Below are positions 46,504 through 59,755 of a DNA stretch of 64,000 nt, piece by piece. How positions within the stretch are numbered: the stretch's first letter is position 1; each line of letters opens with the position of its first letter. This DNA is from Silene latifolia. Lineage: Eukaryota > Streptophyta > Magnoliopsida > Caryophyllales > Caryophyllaceae. The notes under the pieces are model-generated. The model made no database searches. It saw only the letters and a program-made list of their open reading frames with translations, and was not told where the DNA came from. A program made the position numbers and the translations under genes. The stretch is from the NCBI RefSeq assembly GCF_048544455.1, contig NC_133537.1, positions 153,710,058 to 153,774,057 of the forward strand. Direction: 5' to 3'.

Positions 46504-46516
46504 TGGTATCAGAGCC
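46504..46516 (+). promoter_or_regulatory. Primer binding site (initiator tRNA-Met), plus-strand element
   Basis: TGGTATCAGAGCC lies two bases after the LTR end. Confidence 0.88.
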
Positions 46517-48688
46517 TATGTTGCTCCCGACGCACACACGTGTACCCCAAACTTAACTTGAACTTGACCTTGAATAATAAATGAGAGATGGATAGACTTA
46601 AGGACATAAGGTAGCAGTCTACATTGTGCTTGCTCTTTGATAGGTTCTAACATGTTTGTTGATTGTCAATAATTGGTTCTTGTACTCTTGGATCGACAAA
46701 CCATGAGCTTACCCGTGTGGCGATCAAGTCTTGCTGCCTATTGCCGTAGGTTGAAGATTTGACCAACATTTTTAGGAATGCTTCTACTTTCCCGATGATT
46801 TTTTTCTCGTTCTTAGTGTACCTTACCTTATTCTTTACCTTTTAATGATTATCTTACTTCGATTCTCTCTTTTGTTTTACCTTGGAAGCTACCCTTTTAC
46901 TCTCCCGACTTATCTTTCGTTTCTTGCTTATTCTCCCATGATGCCTCGTAGATAGCTCTCCTTTTTTAATGGGATGTTAACCTTCGTTGGATTTTGGTTA
47001 TGTGGAGTTTGTTTGTGGTTGAATCGTAACCCTTGCTTTGAGAGAATGTATTGTTGGGAAAGCTTTGCTAGTGTGGTAAGACATACCTTGGTGATTCTTA
47101 TGCCTAGTTGGTTGACATAAAGTGGGTGTGATTGATTGGTGGAATTCCTTGTGTAAGGTGTGAGTTGTATATGTTACTTAGGTTATGGAACTTGACTTTG
47201 TTAATCGTATTTGGGATTTTAAAGCTTGGTAGGTCGAGCATTTCTACTTTAGGTTTAAACATGGAGTGAAGTCATGATATGAGTTTGGAAGAAAAATGGA
47301 TGTTAATGACCATGTATAGATTGGTGATGTGATTTGATATTAGTTGGCTCTTGAGAATTTTGTTGAGAAGTCTTTGTTAATCCTATGGTTTTTAAAACTT
47401 TTAGGTTGTGTTGAGTGCTTGAGATAATGGGATGATGTTACAGTTGAGCATAGTTCCGATTTTGGGAACCCGTAATAGGTGAAAGAATAGAGAGACTCGA
47501 GATTTTATTGATTTGTACTTGGGTGATTATGCATCTTCCTCTAAAGAGTGTGTAGTAGAGTGGACTTTCATGAAAGGAGTTTCAGGTTGACTTGTTACTA
47601 GTTTATTCGAAATGAGAACCTTGTCGAAATTTGAGGAACTTATTCCGTGAATTTAAGACTTTAAATTTAGATCGATGATTGAGGATTTTACTATGTTGTG
47701 TTTTGATGCTAGTTGGATATGAGTATAGCTTTGTTAGTAGTTTTGATCTTATTTTTGTGGAAGTCGTTTGCAGATGCTTATGATTGGGAGTTGTGGAATC
47801 GCAATTGTGGTGAAGTGCTTTGTTTCATGGAATAGCTTAGAAGTAAAGTGACGTAAGATGTTTTGAGGAATTCCTTGGAATTAATGTGATTATAAGACTA
47901 GTTTTCTAGAGATGTTTGAGGAATCGTTTAGGATGACGTTGTTGTTTATGATTTGAGTGTGTGACATTTCGTTGCTTGTTGCTTAGTTTTCCCTCCTCTT
48001 TGACTATAAGCTTTTTGTTCATGTCCCTCTACTCGTTTCGTTGTGCTTCTCCTTTGGGATTGAACCTAGTGGCTTATAAAACTCTTCGTCCGTTAGCCTC
48101 CTTGTTAACTTTATCCCGGCTTTCTACTCCTAAAAGTTCGATTTAGCCCCTTTTGTTTGTCGAGTGTGGACTTCTGCACTGTGATCCATGACTGTGATAC
48201 CCAAATTGCTTTTCATTTTTCTCGATTTCTAACTTATTTTGTCCATTTTTGATTTATTGTCGAAGTTTAATTCAAAAACATTACTTCTTTTAGAGTTTAA
48301 AAATGCATCTTTTACTTTCAATTTAGCTTTTTCAAAAGAAAATTTGAGTGGTTTGTCAATCTCATTTGGTTTTGACGTTTGATGGGATGTTAGGGCTCAT
48401 TATTGGAGACGTCTAATAACAAGTTCTGCACTTATCGACGTATGATTTTGTATTTAACCTTGTCTTTAACTTGGAATGTTAACGTTCTTATGTGCACAAT
48501 AAGAGCTATTTCGTTCCATAGAAGGACACTTAAACTTTTGAAAATCTTTTTAAATGTTTCTGGAAGAATTACGATTTTAGTTCTTGTTAAGAATTGGTTG
48601 TTCATTTTTGAAAATCGGCTTTAACCTTACAACTTTTCGGTTTCTATTTTGAAGTTACGAAGACGAAACTTTTTGAAGGTGGGATTAT
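46517..48688 (+). other. Interior of plus-strand element, no gene
   Basis: Frames are short and share no recognisable domain. The early part (46530-46760) looks like a chromovirus leader; the rest is T-rich decayed sequence. The purine-rich end at about 48676-48688 is the probable polypurine tract. Confidence 0.55.
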
Positions 48689-50670
48689 TGTAACACCCGC
48701 GAATTTAACTTAATGGGTAATTTACTAAAATCGCTAATTTAATAATACTCGATTTTAATGGGTATATTATTTATTTGGTTATATAATTTCAAAATCGTGT
48801 TTCTGTTTCATAAAAAATAATTTGGTTTTATTTGGACCCTCAATGCCTAAAAAGTCGTAGTGTGGGTCTTTTTAGTGCAAAACCGAGTCAGAAACCAAGT
48901 ACCTTTGTTATTGGGCAAAAACAAACCTATTGACCATTTTTAAAATAACAAAAACTCCTTCTTTTAGGGTTTCCCTTCTAATTTTTCAGCAACTTTTCTT
49001 CATCTTCTTCCTTAGGAAAAAATGAGATTTCCACCATTAAACCTTCAAAAACTCAAAGCTTAAGACGGATGTCATTTCTTCGTTTCTCAACGAAATCCTA
49101 TGATTTTTGTACCAATCTTCTCCTCTCCTTTTCCTCCTTCTTTCTATGTAAGAAATATCTTACCTTTTAAACCTTTTAGAAAATCCATCTTTTTGTAAAA
49201 TGAGTTTTCTAACCCCTTTTGTCTTAAACTTGTTTCTAGGTGAAAGCTTTAGTATTCCGGAGTCGTAGTGAGTCGGAATCGTGTTATTTGAAGTGCTAAA
49301 AGGTAGCGGTGATAGGTTACTCGACATTACATCAAATTATGTGTTTTAATTGTTAAATTTTAGTTTTTAACTAGTAAAGTTACTACCTTTAATGTATTGA
49401 TGAATTTTGTTGGATTATTAATGTAAGATGATAGTTTAATTTTATTTTTATGTTATTGAGATGTCTGATTGCAAATAATATCAGTTGGGTAAAGTTGGTT
49501 TGTGAGGAATGAGGTGTTGTTTAGCTATTGTATGTATCATGTAGTTTGTCACGATCTTTGCTACATGTTGTGGGTGTTTATTGTTGAGATATGGTGGGTA
49601 TGTCATAGTTGCGACGATCTTTGGTTATATGATTAATTTAGGGTTGTGAATCTACCATAAAATTTAATTGGGAATGAAGTTTATGCCTTGTTTATGTCGT
49701 GGGAAGCAGCCAGCAGTGCGGTTTCAGCCTGACCAGTTTTCGTAAAATGGCCATAACTTCCTCGTTTCTTGATCATTTTGGGCTTATGACCTACCGTTAG
49801 AACCGTAAGAGGCTAATATATCACCTCCAATTGAGAACTCCAGTTATTACCGTTTGAAGTTGACCCTTATTGTAGTCGAGTACTAAATTTTTTGTTATAA
49901 ATTGGATTTTATGTTTCTTGTTGGGTATGCATCTTAACCTTGGTTCTAATGCTTGTGTATGGTGTGCTGACACTTTTTTTTTATCATTGAAGCCCCTTGC
50001 TTATGTCTCATTCACATGTTAAACATCGATTTTGGTTGTTAAGCTTAAATGCGGTTCAGTTTGGGATTGTTTATATTTTTCCTAGTGTTTCACATTACTT
50101 AATTCATTTGTTATCGTTTGTTTATATTATGTTTAATTAACATGTAAATAGGGATTATAATGTTTATTCATGTTAGAAAAGTATGAAATGATGCTCTATA
50201 CTTCATATTTGAGTTCATATTCATTTGTTACAATTTTGCCACATGTTTCGTATCACTTAAGTCATTTGTTATTACTTGTTCCATTTTGAGCTCAAGTGAC
50301 ATATAAATATGTAATATAAGGTTTATTCAAGTTATGTAAGATTGAAATGGTATTATATACTCCACATATGAGTTCTTACTCGTTCATGGTCGAATCTTTA
50401 TCGAATTTCAAGTATGGAATGCTTATCTTGAACATCTACTTGTAATGAGTCGTATTCTTATGAAAATGCCATAATGCTATGCCTTCTTGAATGACTTATC
50501 TCTACGCCTTACATGTGCTGTTCTGCCAAGTATTGGTTTACGCCGCTCTCGTGCCGTTCTGCTGGAAGTTGGTTAATTTATGCTCATTCCGCCTCTTTCG
50601 TGCCGTTCTGCCGAATGTGGGTACTCGACTTCCGTTCTGTCGATCGAGTCTTGGATGCGGACTATTATGC
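48689..50670 (+). repeat. 3' LTR of plus-strand element, partial
   Basis: It starts TGTAACACCCGCG after a purine tract. The segment 50510-50650 contains three imperfect repeats around 'gtgccgttctgc'. It is cut at 50670 by Copia-A. Confidence 0.65.
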
Positions 50671-51963
50671 TGTTAGGTTCATATACCTATTATTAGACTC
50701 TTCTAATAGTGAACTAATTAACTTCTTAATTTCTGTTCTTTTAGATCTAGTGCATGCATAACAAAATAAGAGATTAATAAGGAAAAACAATGTCCCTTAC
50801 ATTGTTATACGGTTCGAAATATTGGGCACAAATAAGGTCACCTTCCTTATTTGTTCTTGAGCTTAAAATGATGGATGATACTCCAAAAATACCAATGTAG
50901 AGATTCTCCTTTGATTGCACCCAAGACTAATACATTAAACTAGTATACTAATTAACTAGATTAATACACTAGTACCCTTAAAATTAATTCTAATATTATC
51001 ACTATTACTACACTAGTAATCTAATATTGTTATTAGAATTTATGAACAATTTCTTATTTTCTAAAACTTGTTTTAGATAGATTTTGAGAGAGTTTTGAGC
51101 AAGCATGCATGTGATGTAAAATGAATGAATGTCTGTGGGAAAATAAGAGAACAATTCTCTTATAGAAAGAAAGGAAAACCGGTGGGGGTCAAGAAGTACA
51201 TGCCAAAAATTGGAATCTCCTTTTCCTTTTACTCTTATCAACATTTTAGGTGTGTAAGGCTAGTATGTATAGGTATGATTGCATGTTACTTTATCTCATA
51301 AAATAAATCAACCACACTCCGCCATAACTCCCTCCATTTCGGTCCAACACACATAAAATGGACTACCATTTTATTTTGTCAATTTGTCATTTGTCACACA
51401 ATATGTCACATGTAGTATGTTACATGTTATTATTAATTTAATGCATATTTATCAAATAAATATCATTTTATAAATTAATTAAATCACATACAACAAATTG
51501 ACTATTGATACTTGATCACATAAATAAAATGGGTCATATAGTTATAATTCACAACATCTTGTAATTATAATTAACCATTCATTCTTACCTCTATTGTGTC
51601 TCAAACAATAAACAATTTTAGTAACAAAGCATTTCAATTACTAAAATAAATCTTATTTAATCCCATTACAATAAAATATCAATATTCTCTCTCACAAATG
51701 AATTGTTCAATTTTAAGGAATTTATTAACTTGTATCGTCATACAATTAATCAATTTGTCTATTAAGGGAATTGTCTTTTAGGTGTGACTTTAAGGGATCA
51801 ACTGACCACCACCGTCAAACAACAACAATGTCAAACTCTAGTCAGCCAATCATTACCGATTAATGATGATCAGTTGACTATATACATGAATCATCCCTTA
51901 CGTATTCTTAATATGAGATTTAAACATGTGATCGCACTGTTGTTGAGGACACATATTCCAACA
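50671..51963 (-). repeat. Copia-A 3' LTR
   Basis: TGTTAGGTTC to TTCCAACA, 1293 bp. It has the same length as the LTR at 55357-56649 but clearly diverged from it, so these two are not the pair of one recent insertion. Confidence 0.85.
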
Positions 51964-52740
51964 ATCTCCCACTTGTCCGAGACAAGTGTGCGTCGCCAAT
52001 TCTCTTGTCCTATTACAATCTCCCACTCATGCAAGGTGTCTCGCATGTCGTACTTGCACTTAATCATATCTTGAGTGGTTTTCTCGATCTGGAGTGTAAC
52101 TTTCTGACCGGAATTATCTACCATAGATACTTTCCGAGTGTGGCCACGCATTTCCAGTTCTCTACTCTTCGAGTGGCCTTGAGATTTCAAATAACCCTGA
52201 CAACGGGGTGGACAATTCATATCGCACTATTCCCTTTGTTTAGCCACAGTTCATCATAACCCAAAATATACCCATTTGACCTCAGTTACGACAGTCGTAG
52301 AGCATAAATCGAAGCCAGTCAGAAAATTGTGCCAACTTGGGCGAATAGTCTTTAGTCAAAAGAATTGACTCATAAGAATACTATAGCAGCTCTTGCCACG
52401 ACCAGGCTTTATGAATTACCAGAACTCTATAAGCGGTCACTGCCCGACAGAGTGTCCCATACAGTCTGCCTATGTGATCGACTAGTCATCCCATATGACT
52501 CTATGGCACTTGAACTTGCCATCAATCGCATCACACTCTAGTCACTTTAAGACGTCACCTTCTATAAGTAACTAGGGGACAATACTATGTCAATCCATTT
52601 CACTTTAATGGGGTTCAATTTGTCTCTACAACCAATTTGGATTTAACAAAGTAACGGGTGAGTTTAATAAAACTCAAACGATAAATGCGATTATCATATA
52701 TGAATAGTCAATACACTATTATTACTTCATATCTTATAAT
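51964..52740 (-). other. Conserved 3' non-coding block of Copia-A
   Basis: It begins with the polypurine tract and closely matches 4509-5290 and 56650-57425. A 109-codon minus-strand frame (51891-52220) runs through the LTR border and is not credible as a gene. Confidence 0.7.
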
Positions 52741-53588
52741 CTTTAGTGTACCTTTTACACTAGTTGAAATGCAATAAAAGCTTGGCAAGTGGATATACCA
52801 TATATCCATATATCCCAACTTTATTAATTGTTATTTCCTTCCTTTCAATGTTATATCTAATAACATGAATTTATCTAAGTAGATGTCTAGTCTTCTTACT
52901 AGACTTGGGCTATTTAACTTAAAAGATGATCCCACTGTTATCACATAACTTGTGATAAAGTCATTTATAGAGGGATTTAATCTTATACCCTATGTTGACC
53001 ATTTTATCACAATTTACTTAGATTCCTTTTGTATAATTTGCAATGTACAAAACTAAAACATCTTTCTAGTTTCTCACTCCTTAGTCAATAAAATCAGCCT
53101 AGGATTTCGACAAATCCTTTTCGGTTTGGAAACTAAAGTTTGTGCAACCCTTCAACACATAACTTAGTTTATCATCCAAACAATTGAACAAATCCTTAAT
53201 TGTTGTTTAAGGCTTTCACAAGACCATCTTATGAATTAACCTGTTATTGACTTATTATGCTCCTAGCATATAATTCATCACAGCGTGTGCGTCTGTTGGC
53301 ATACATGATCATTCTAATGGCGGAAACATCAACAAATGATTTCATGTGATCAACAACATAATAGGTTCAGTGAATGACCATGACTCCATCATAGTAATTC
53401 CACTTTCATCACCATGAATAACCTATTCATGTTGATTTTAAACAAATTTGAAGGATCTTATTATCATAAGACACTTAACTTTATGCCAATATTCTCTCAC
53501 GTAGATTTAGAAATCTTAGAATATATCGCACCTTTTCCTAGTCTCCCAATCACTCTTTCACAGAAGAGATCATTAGTACATTATTCTC

Positions 53589-53618
53589 AATAAGTAATAT
53601 GTTATCAACATATAAGAC
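53589..53618 (-). pseudogene. Copia-A reverse transcriptase remnant
   Basis: Minus-strand codons read VLYVDNILLI, the YVDD box with the second aspartate changed to asparagine, which would abolish catalysis. Near 53290-53330 a further RT-region fossil reads SAIRMIMYAN. Confidence 0.7.
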
Positions 53619-54669
53619 ATGGAAAAATAATTCTTGCTGCCACTTAACTTCATGTATAATCATGATTCTTCAATCATGTGAATGACTCAATTCTCAATTA
53701 TCACATGAATGAAAAATATAATCCTTTAATGCTTGCTTAAGACCATTCTAGGATCACCTAAGAAAGCTACGCATAATATGTTAGGATTCTTAAATCTTCA
53801 TCTAAGATTTTGTGTTCCAAACACATTCCTTTTCTAAATTCCCATTTTAGAAAAACGAATCTTTATTATCATTTGCCATTCTTCATTAAAATGAATTGTA
53901 GCAATTCCTAACATAATTTATCTTGATCAACATCTTCATGTCGATCTATGCCCTTATTTACTCTAAAGCTCTATTCACTTTTAGGAGACCCTCGCCTTTA
54001 AGTAAATCTACTCTTTGAGTAACAATCTTTGGATTGTAATGCTATGGCTCGTATGTAACAAAGTCGATTGGGAATAATACCATTACTTTCGCAAAGCAAC
54101 ATTTTAACAATAAGACATGTGTGCTAAACTCCCACTGAGCTATACTCTCACTCTATCTTTATAGATTATAGTTCCATTACTTTCACAAAGTAACACATTA
54201 ACTATAAGACATGTTTGTGGTGATCTACTCCCACTCTATCTCTTAGAAATACCCCTATTTTTTTAAGAGATAGCTTTGTGAGCCACAAACATATATGGTG
54301 GAGTAATAGTAGTTTGTCTAGATTGACATGTTAGCACATAAAAGACCAGCACTTTTATGACATTTTGATTCACGTAATATGCGAATATGATCCATGTCAT
54401 TTGTTAAATAGACTCTCTATTTTAGTTATCTCCATGTTGACCCTCCAGATTAATATAAAATCCCCAAAAGTGAGTTCAACAACTCAACCCGACTCATATT
54501 AGTTTGATCTTATGGGTAGGGACACAAGGTCATAATCCATATACAAAAAATCAAATTCATTACTTGATCTTTGCCACCACGATCGGATCGTAATGCTTTA
54601 ATTCCTCTTGTACAATTGGTTCTCTACTTCATTTTAGAAATTCTTTAAATTTCTCAAAAGCTTCACTTA

Positions 54670-55212
54670 TTATTTGATCAAGTAAATATACCCATATCTA
54701 CTTAAATCATCGGTAAAAGTGACAAAGTAGTCATAATTTCCTCTTGCGGTGATTCTTATTTGACCACATACATCGGCATGTATTAGTCCTAACAAATCAC
54801 TTGCTCGTGTTCCTTTACCACTAAAGGGAGTACGAATCATTTTGCGAAGGATACAAGATTCGCATATTCCATATGATTGAAAAATCAAATGGTTCACTAA
54901 ATCTAGTCAACACTAGCCTTTAAATGCGTATCTCATTTATGTAACCTAATCGTAGAAAGGCCAAATGTACAAATCATTTGAATCACTTGATATGAATCTT
55001 TTGGATTGTATGTTATAGATATCTTCAGTTTAGTTGGAAGTGTCTAAAACATGAATACCATTGATAGAAGTGGCTTGGCTCACAGCCAAGTCATATTCAA
55101 CAAAATACAACAATTGTTTTTGATGGCGAAATATGAATCTTCCATGTCTAACATGAAATAATGTTTTAGATAAAATGGGTACATAATCACCATTATGTAG
55201 ATTACAACTCAA
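54670..55212 (-). pseudogene. Copia-A pre-integrase and integrase fragment
   Basis: Minus-strand frames 55212-55030 and 54897-54670 resemble the pre-integrase segment (INGIHVLDT, then CESCILRKM with the zinc-type cysteine pair) and the first part of the integrase core (IHADVCG with the first catalytic aspartate, FTDDLSRYGYIYL). The second aspartate and the glutamate are not found. This confirms Ty1/Copia order: integrase before reverse transcriptase. Confidence 0.8.
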
Positions 55213-55356
55213 AGCTATTAGCTAAAACAAGTACATAAGTCTCTCTTGAAGTGGCGGCTACCCTAGCCCCATTTCCTTGTTAGAGATTTATATCACTCTT
55301 GTTTATCTTTTCCACATTTCCAAACCCCTGTATGCATCAATTACAAAGGTGAAAAC

Positions 55357-56649
55357 TGTTAGGTTTATTTACCTCTTATTAGACTCCTCTAATAGTGAAC
55401 TAATTAACTTCTTAATTATTTGTTCTTCAGATCTAGTGCATGCATAACAAAATAAAAGATTTATGAAGAAAAACAATGTCCCTTACATTGTGAGATGGTT
55501 CGAAATATAGGGCACAAGTAAGGTCACCTTCCTTCACTTTTTCTTGAGCTTAATGTATTGGATGATCCTCCAAAATCCCAAAGTAGAGATTCTCCTTAGA
55601 TTGCACGCAAGACTTATCCCTTAAACGAGTATACTAATTAACTAGATCAATAAACTAGTATCCTTAAAATGATTCTAATATTATTACTATTACTACACTA
55701 GTAATCTTGTTGTGATATTAGAATGGATGAACAAATGCTTCTTAAATCTAAAATCTTGTTTTAGAGACATTGAGAGAATATAAGAGTTTTTGCATGTTGA
55801 GGAAAAATAAATGAATGAGTGAAGTAAAAATGAGAACAAAAGTCCTCATAAGACGAGGTGAGGCTGGGTAGAAGAGGCCAAAGAAGGCATCTTTGCCTTT
55901 TTCTTTTTGTCTTCACAATGCATTAGGTGTGTAAGCTAGTATACTAGCTATGATGATGTTATATTTATCTCATAAAATAATGTCATCCTCACACCCCTAA
56001 TATAACCTCCATTTGGTCCATCCTCCATAAAATGGACTACTATTTTATTTTGGCAATTTGTCATTTGTCATACAATATGTCACATATAGTATTTTACATG
56101 TTATTAATTAATTTAAAGCATATTTATCACATAAATATCATTTTACAAATTAATTGAATTACATACAACAAATTTACTAGTGATACTTGATCGCATAAAT
56201 AAAATGGGTCATTTAATTATAATTCACAACATCTTGTAATTATAATTAACCATTCATTCATATCTCTATTGTTTCTCAAACAATAAACAATTTTAGAAAT
56301 AAAGCATTTTTATTACTAAAATAAATCTTATTTAATCCCATTATAATAAGATATCAATATTCTCTCTCACAAGTAAATTGTTCAATTTTAAGGAGTTGAT
56401 TACCTTGTATCATCATACAGTTAATCAATTTATCCATTGAGGGAGTTGTCCTTTAGGTGTGACCTTAAGGGATCAACTGACCACCACCGTCATACGACAG
56501 TAATGTCAACTCTAGTCAACCAATCATTACCGATTAATGATGATCACTTGATTATATAATAAATCATCCCTCACGTATTCTTAATATGAGATTTAATTAT
56601 GATATTAAATCATGTGATCGCACTATTGTTGATGACACATTTTCCAATA
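55357..56649 (-). repeat. Copia-B 3' LTR
   Basis: TGTTAGGTTT to TTTCCAATA, 1293 bp. The terminal CAACA has become CAATA. Confidence 0.85.
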
Positions 56650-57425
56650 ATCTCCCACTTGTCCGAGACAAGTGTGAGTCACCAATTCTCTTGTCCTATT
56701 ATAATCTCCTACTCAATGCAAGGCGTCTCTCATGTCGTACTTGCATTTGATCATATCTTGAGTGGTTTCCTCGATCTGGAGTGTAACTGTCTGACCGAAA
56801 TTATCTACCATAGATACCTTTAGAGTGTGGCCACGCATTTCCAGTTCACTACTCCTCGAGTGGCCTTGAGATTTCAAACAACCCTGACAAGGGGTGGATA
56901 ATTCCTATCGAACGATTCCCTTTGTTCAGCCACAGTTCATCATAAACCAAAATATACCCATTTGACCTCATTTACGACAGTCGTAGAGTATAAATCAAAG
57001 CTAATCAGAAATTTGTGCTAATTTGGGCGATTAGTCTCTAGTCAAAAGAATTGACTCATAAGAATACTATAGTAGCTCTTGCCATGACCAGGCTTTATGA
57101 ATTACAAGAACTCTATAAGCGGTCACTGCCCGACAGAGTGTCCTATACAGTCTGACTATGTGATCGACTAGTCATCCCATATGACTCTATGGCACTTGAA
57201 CTTGCCATCAATCGCATTACACTCTAGTCACTTCGAGACGTCACCTCATATAAGTAACTAGGGGCGAATACCATGTCAATCCAGTTCACTTTAATGGGGT
57301 TCAATTTGTCTCTACAACCCATTTGGATATAACAAGGTAACGGGTGAGTTTAATAAAACTCAAACGATAAATGCGATTATCACATATGAATACCCAATAC
57401 ACTATTACTACTTCATATCTTATAA
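56650..57425 (-). other. Conserved 3' non-coding block of Copia-B
   Basis: Same block as in Copia-A and Copia-1, with the polypurine tract AAGTGGGAGAT at its LTR edge. No gene is seen. Confidence 0.7.
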
Positions 57426-59755
57426 TCTTTAGTGTACCGTTTACACTAATTGAATTGCAATAAAAGTTTGGCAAGTGGATATACCCTATATCCATATATT
57501 CCAACTTTACCAATTGTTATTTCCTTCTTTTCAATGTTATATCTAATAACATGAATTTGTCTAAGTATATGTCTAGTCTTCTAACTAGACTTGGGCTCTT
57601 TAACTTGAAAGATGCTCCCACTGTTATCTCATAACTTGTGATAAAGTCATTTGTAGAGGGATTCACCCTTAATCCCTACGTTGACCATTTTATCACAATT
57701 TACTTAGATTCCTTTTGTAGTATTTGCAAAGCGCGAAACTAAAATACCTTTTTAGTCTCTTACTACTTAGTCAATAAAATTAGCCTAGGATTTCTACAAA
57801 TCCTTTTTAGTTCGGAAACTAAAGTTTGTGCAACCCTTCAACACCTAACTTAGTTTATCATCCAAACATATGAACGAATCCTTAATTCTTCTCAAAATCT
57901 CCAGGATGTTCTTTAAGGCTTTCACAAGCCATATCATGGGAATTATCTTATTATTGACTTATCTTGCCCTAGGCATATATCACATCATGGCATGTGCGTC
58001 TGTTGGCATACATGATTATTCTAATGGCGGAAACATTAGCAAACGATTTCATGTAATCAACAACTTAATAGGTTCAGTGAATGACTATGACTCCATCATA
58101 GTAATTCCACTTCCATCAACATGAATAACCCATTCAACCTTGTTGATGTTAAACAGATACGAAAGATCTTATCCTCATAAGACTCTCAATTCTATGCCAA
58201 TATTCTCTCTCATATAATCAAAATCTAGAATGCTTTGCACCCTTTTCCAAGTCTCCAATCACTCTTTCACTGAAGAGAGCATTTACATTATTCTCAATAA
58301 GTAATATGTCATCAACATATAAGACATGGAAAAACAATTCTAGCTCCCACTTAACTTCATGTATAATCATGATTCTTCAATCATGTGAATGAAACCATTC
58401 ACTATTATCACATGAACGAAAAGTATAATCCTTTAATGCTTGCTTAAGACCATTCTAGGATCCCTTAAGAAAGCTACGCATAATATGTTAGGATTCTTAG
58501 ATGTTTATCTAAGGTTTTGTGTTCCAAAAACATCCTTCTCTAAATTCCCATTTTAGAAAAGTGAATTTTATTTGCCATTCTTCATTAAAATGAAAATGCG
58601 GCAATTCCTAACATGACTAATTTTGATCAACATCTTCATGTCAATCTATGCATTTGAGTACTCTAAAGCTCTATTTACCTTTAAAGAGACCCTCGCTTTA
58701 AAGTAAATCTACTCTTGAGTAACAATTTATAGATTGTAATGCTACGGCTCGTATGTAACAAGGACATAATACCATCACTTTCACAAAGTAATATTTTAAC
58801 CAATAAGACATGTGTGATAAACTCCCACTGAACTATGATCCTACTCTATCTTTATAGATTATAATTCGACTATACTCCCATTCTATAGTTCCATTACTTT
58901 CACAAAGTAACATTATAAGATATGTTTGTAACGATCCATCTTCTCCCACTCTATCTCTCAGAAATACATCTATCTTCTTGAGAGATAGCTTTGTGAGTTA
59001 CAAACATATATATGGTGTAGTGTTAGTAGTTTATCTAGACTATGCATTAGCTTTCAAAAGGCCATCCCTATCATGGCAGTTTGATTCATGTAATATACGA
59101 GTCTTATCCATGTCATCTGTTTAAAAGACTCTCTATTCTAGGTATCTCATGGTTGACCATCCGTTTAGAATTATGTGTCCGTATGGTATCGTACATCTCT
59201 ACTTTCTGAGTTCAATAACTCATCACAACTTTATAATTGATCTTACATAAGTAAGTTGTTACTTTTTGTAACAATGACATAAGGAGAATCAAATTCATAG
59301 CTTATGGACATATAATGATCCAATCATCATAATCGTCTATTTGATCAATTTGAGTTGTTAATCTAATGTTTCACTATACAAGTAGTGTATGAAGATAAAT
59401 TTTAGAACAAACAATACAATAAAGTAGGTGACTTAGGTTGCAAACCAAGTCACCAATATCCAAAATACAACCCGTGTTTAAAGGATATAAACAAATTTCC
59501 AAGTCACACAAGGAAATCAAAATAGTTCTAAAATTTCAAAGTTCGACATGAAAATAAAGACAAAGAAACATAAAGCCATGCTTCCATAGATCTAGCTCCA
59601 TGGGTGGCTACCTCTAGCTTCCCTTAAGAACTTCTAGGCTTGCTTTTTTTTGCCCTTGTCCTTGCTAGGATGCCCTAATTACAATAAAAAGGGTAATCAT
59701 CACAACTTGTATCAACATACCCTAGTTGAGATCGAAACATAAAAGATAGGGATAG
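57426..59755 (-). other. Copia-B decayed pol region
   Basis: No open frame is informative. Reverse-transcriptase fossils are visible near 58000 and at 58296-58325 (YVDD). The stretch 59030-59640 runs parallel to 54300-55330 of Copia-A but lacks the integrase part. Confidence 0.6.
58296..58325 (-). pseudogene. Copia-B reverse transcriptase remnant (YVDD)
   Basis: Minus-strand codons read VLYVDDILLI, an intact active-site box in otherwise decayed sequence. Confidence 0.75.

Larger units (their letters stand above)
45521..50670 (+). mobile_element. LTR element with non-coding interior
   Basis: A partial 5' LTR (45521-46501), a primer site (46504-46516), a 2.2 kb interior without convincing frames, a purine-rich tract (AAGGTGGGATTAT before 48689) and a partial 3' LTR (48689-50670) are all on the plus strand. 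The left LTR keeps its end, the right LTR its beginning. The LTR must therefore be longer than either remnant, at least about 2 kb. The organisation fits a large retrotransposon derivative without genes. Confidence 0.65.
50671..55356 (-). mobile_element. Copia-A: decayed Copia element lacking its 5' end
   Basis: 3' LTR 50671-51963, polypurine tract (minus-strand AAGTGGGAGAT at 51964), conserved 3' non-coding block, decayed RT (YVDN at 53589-53618) and a piece of integrase (54670-55212), in minus order. The body stops at 55356 where the Copia-B LTR starts. No primer site is present there, so Copia-A lost its gag, leader and 5' LTR or continues beyond Copia-B outside the window. Confidence 0.8.

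Noticed and set aside
51891..52220. 109-codon minus-strand frame at the Copia-A LTR border
   Set aside because: It crosses the polypurine tract and LTR boundary, and I see no recognisable domain in it.
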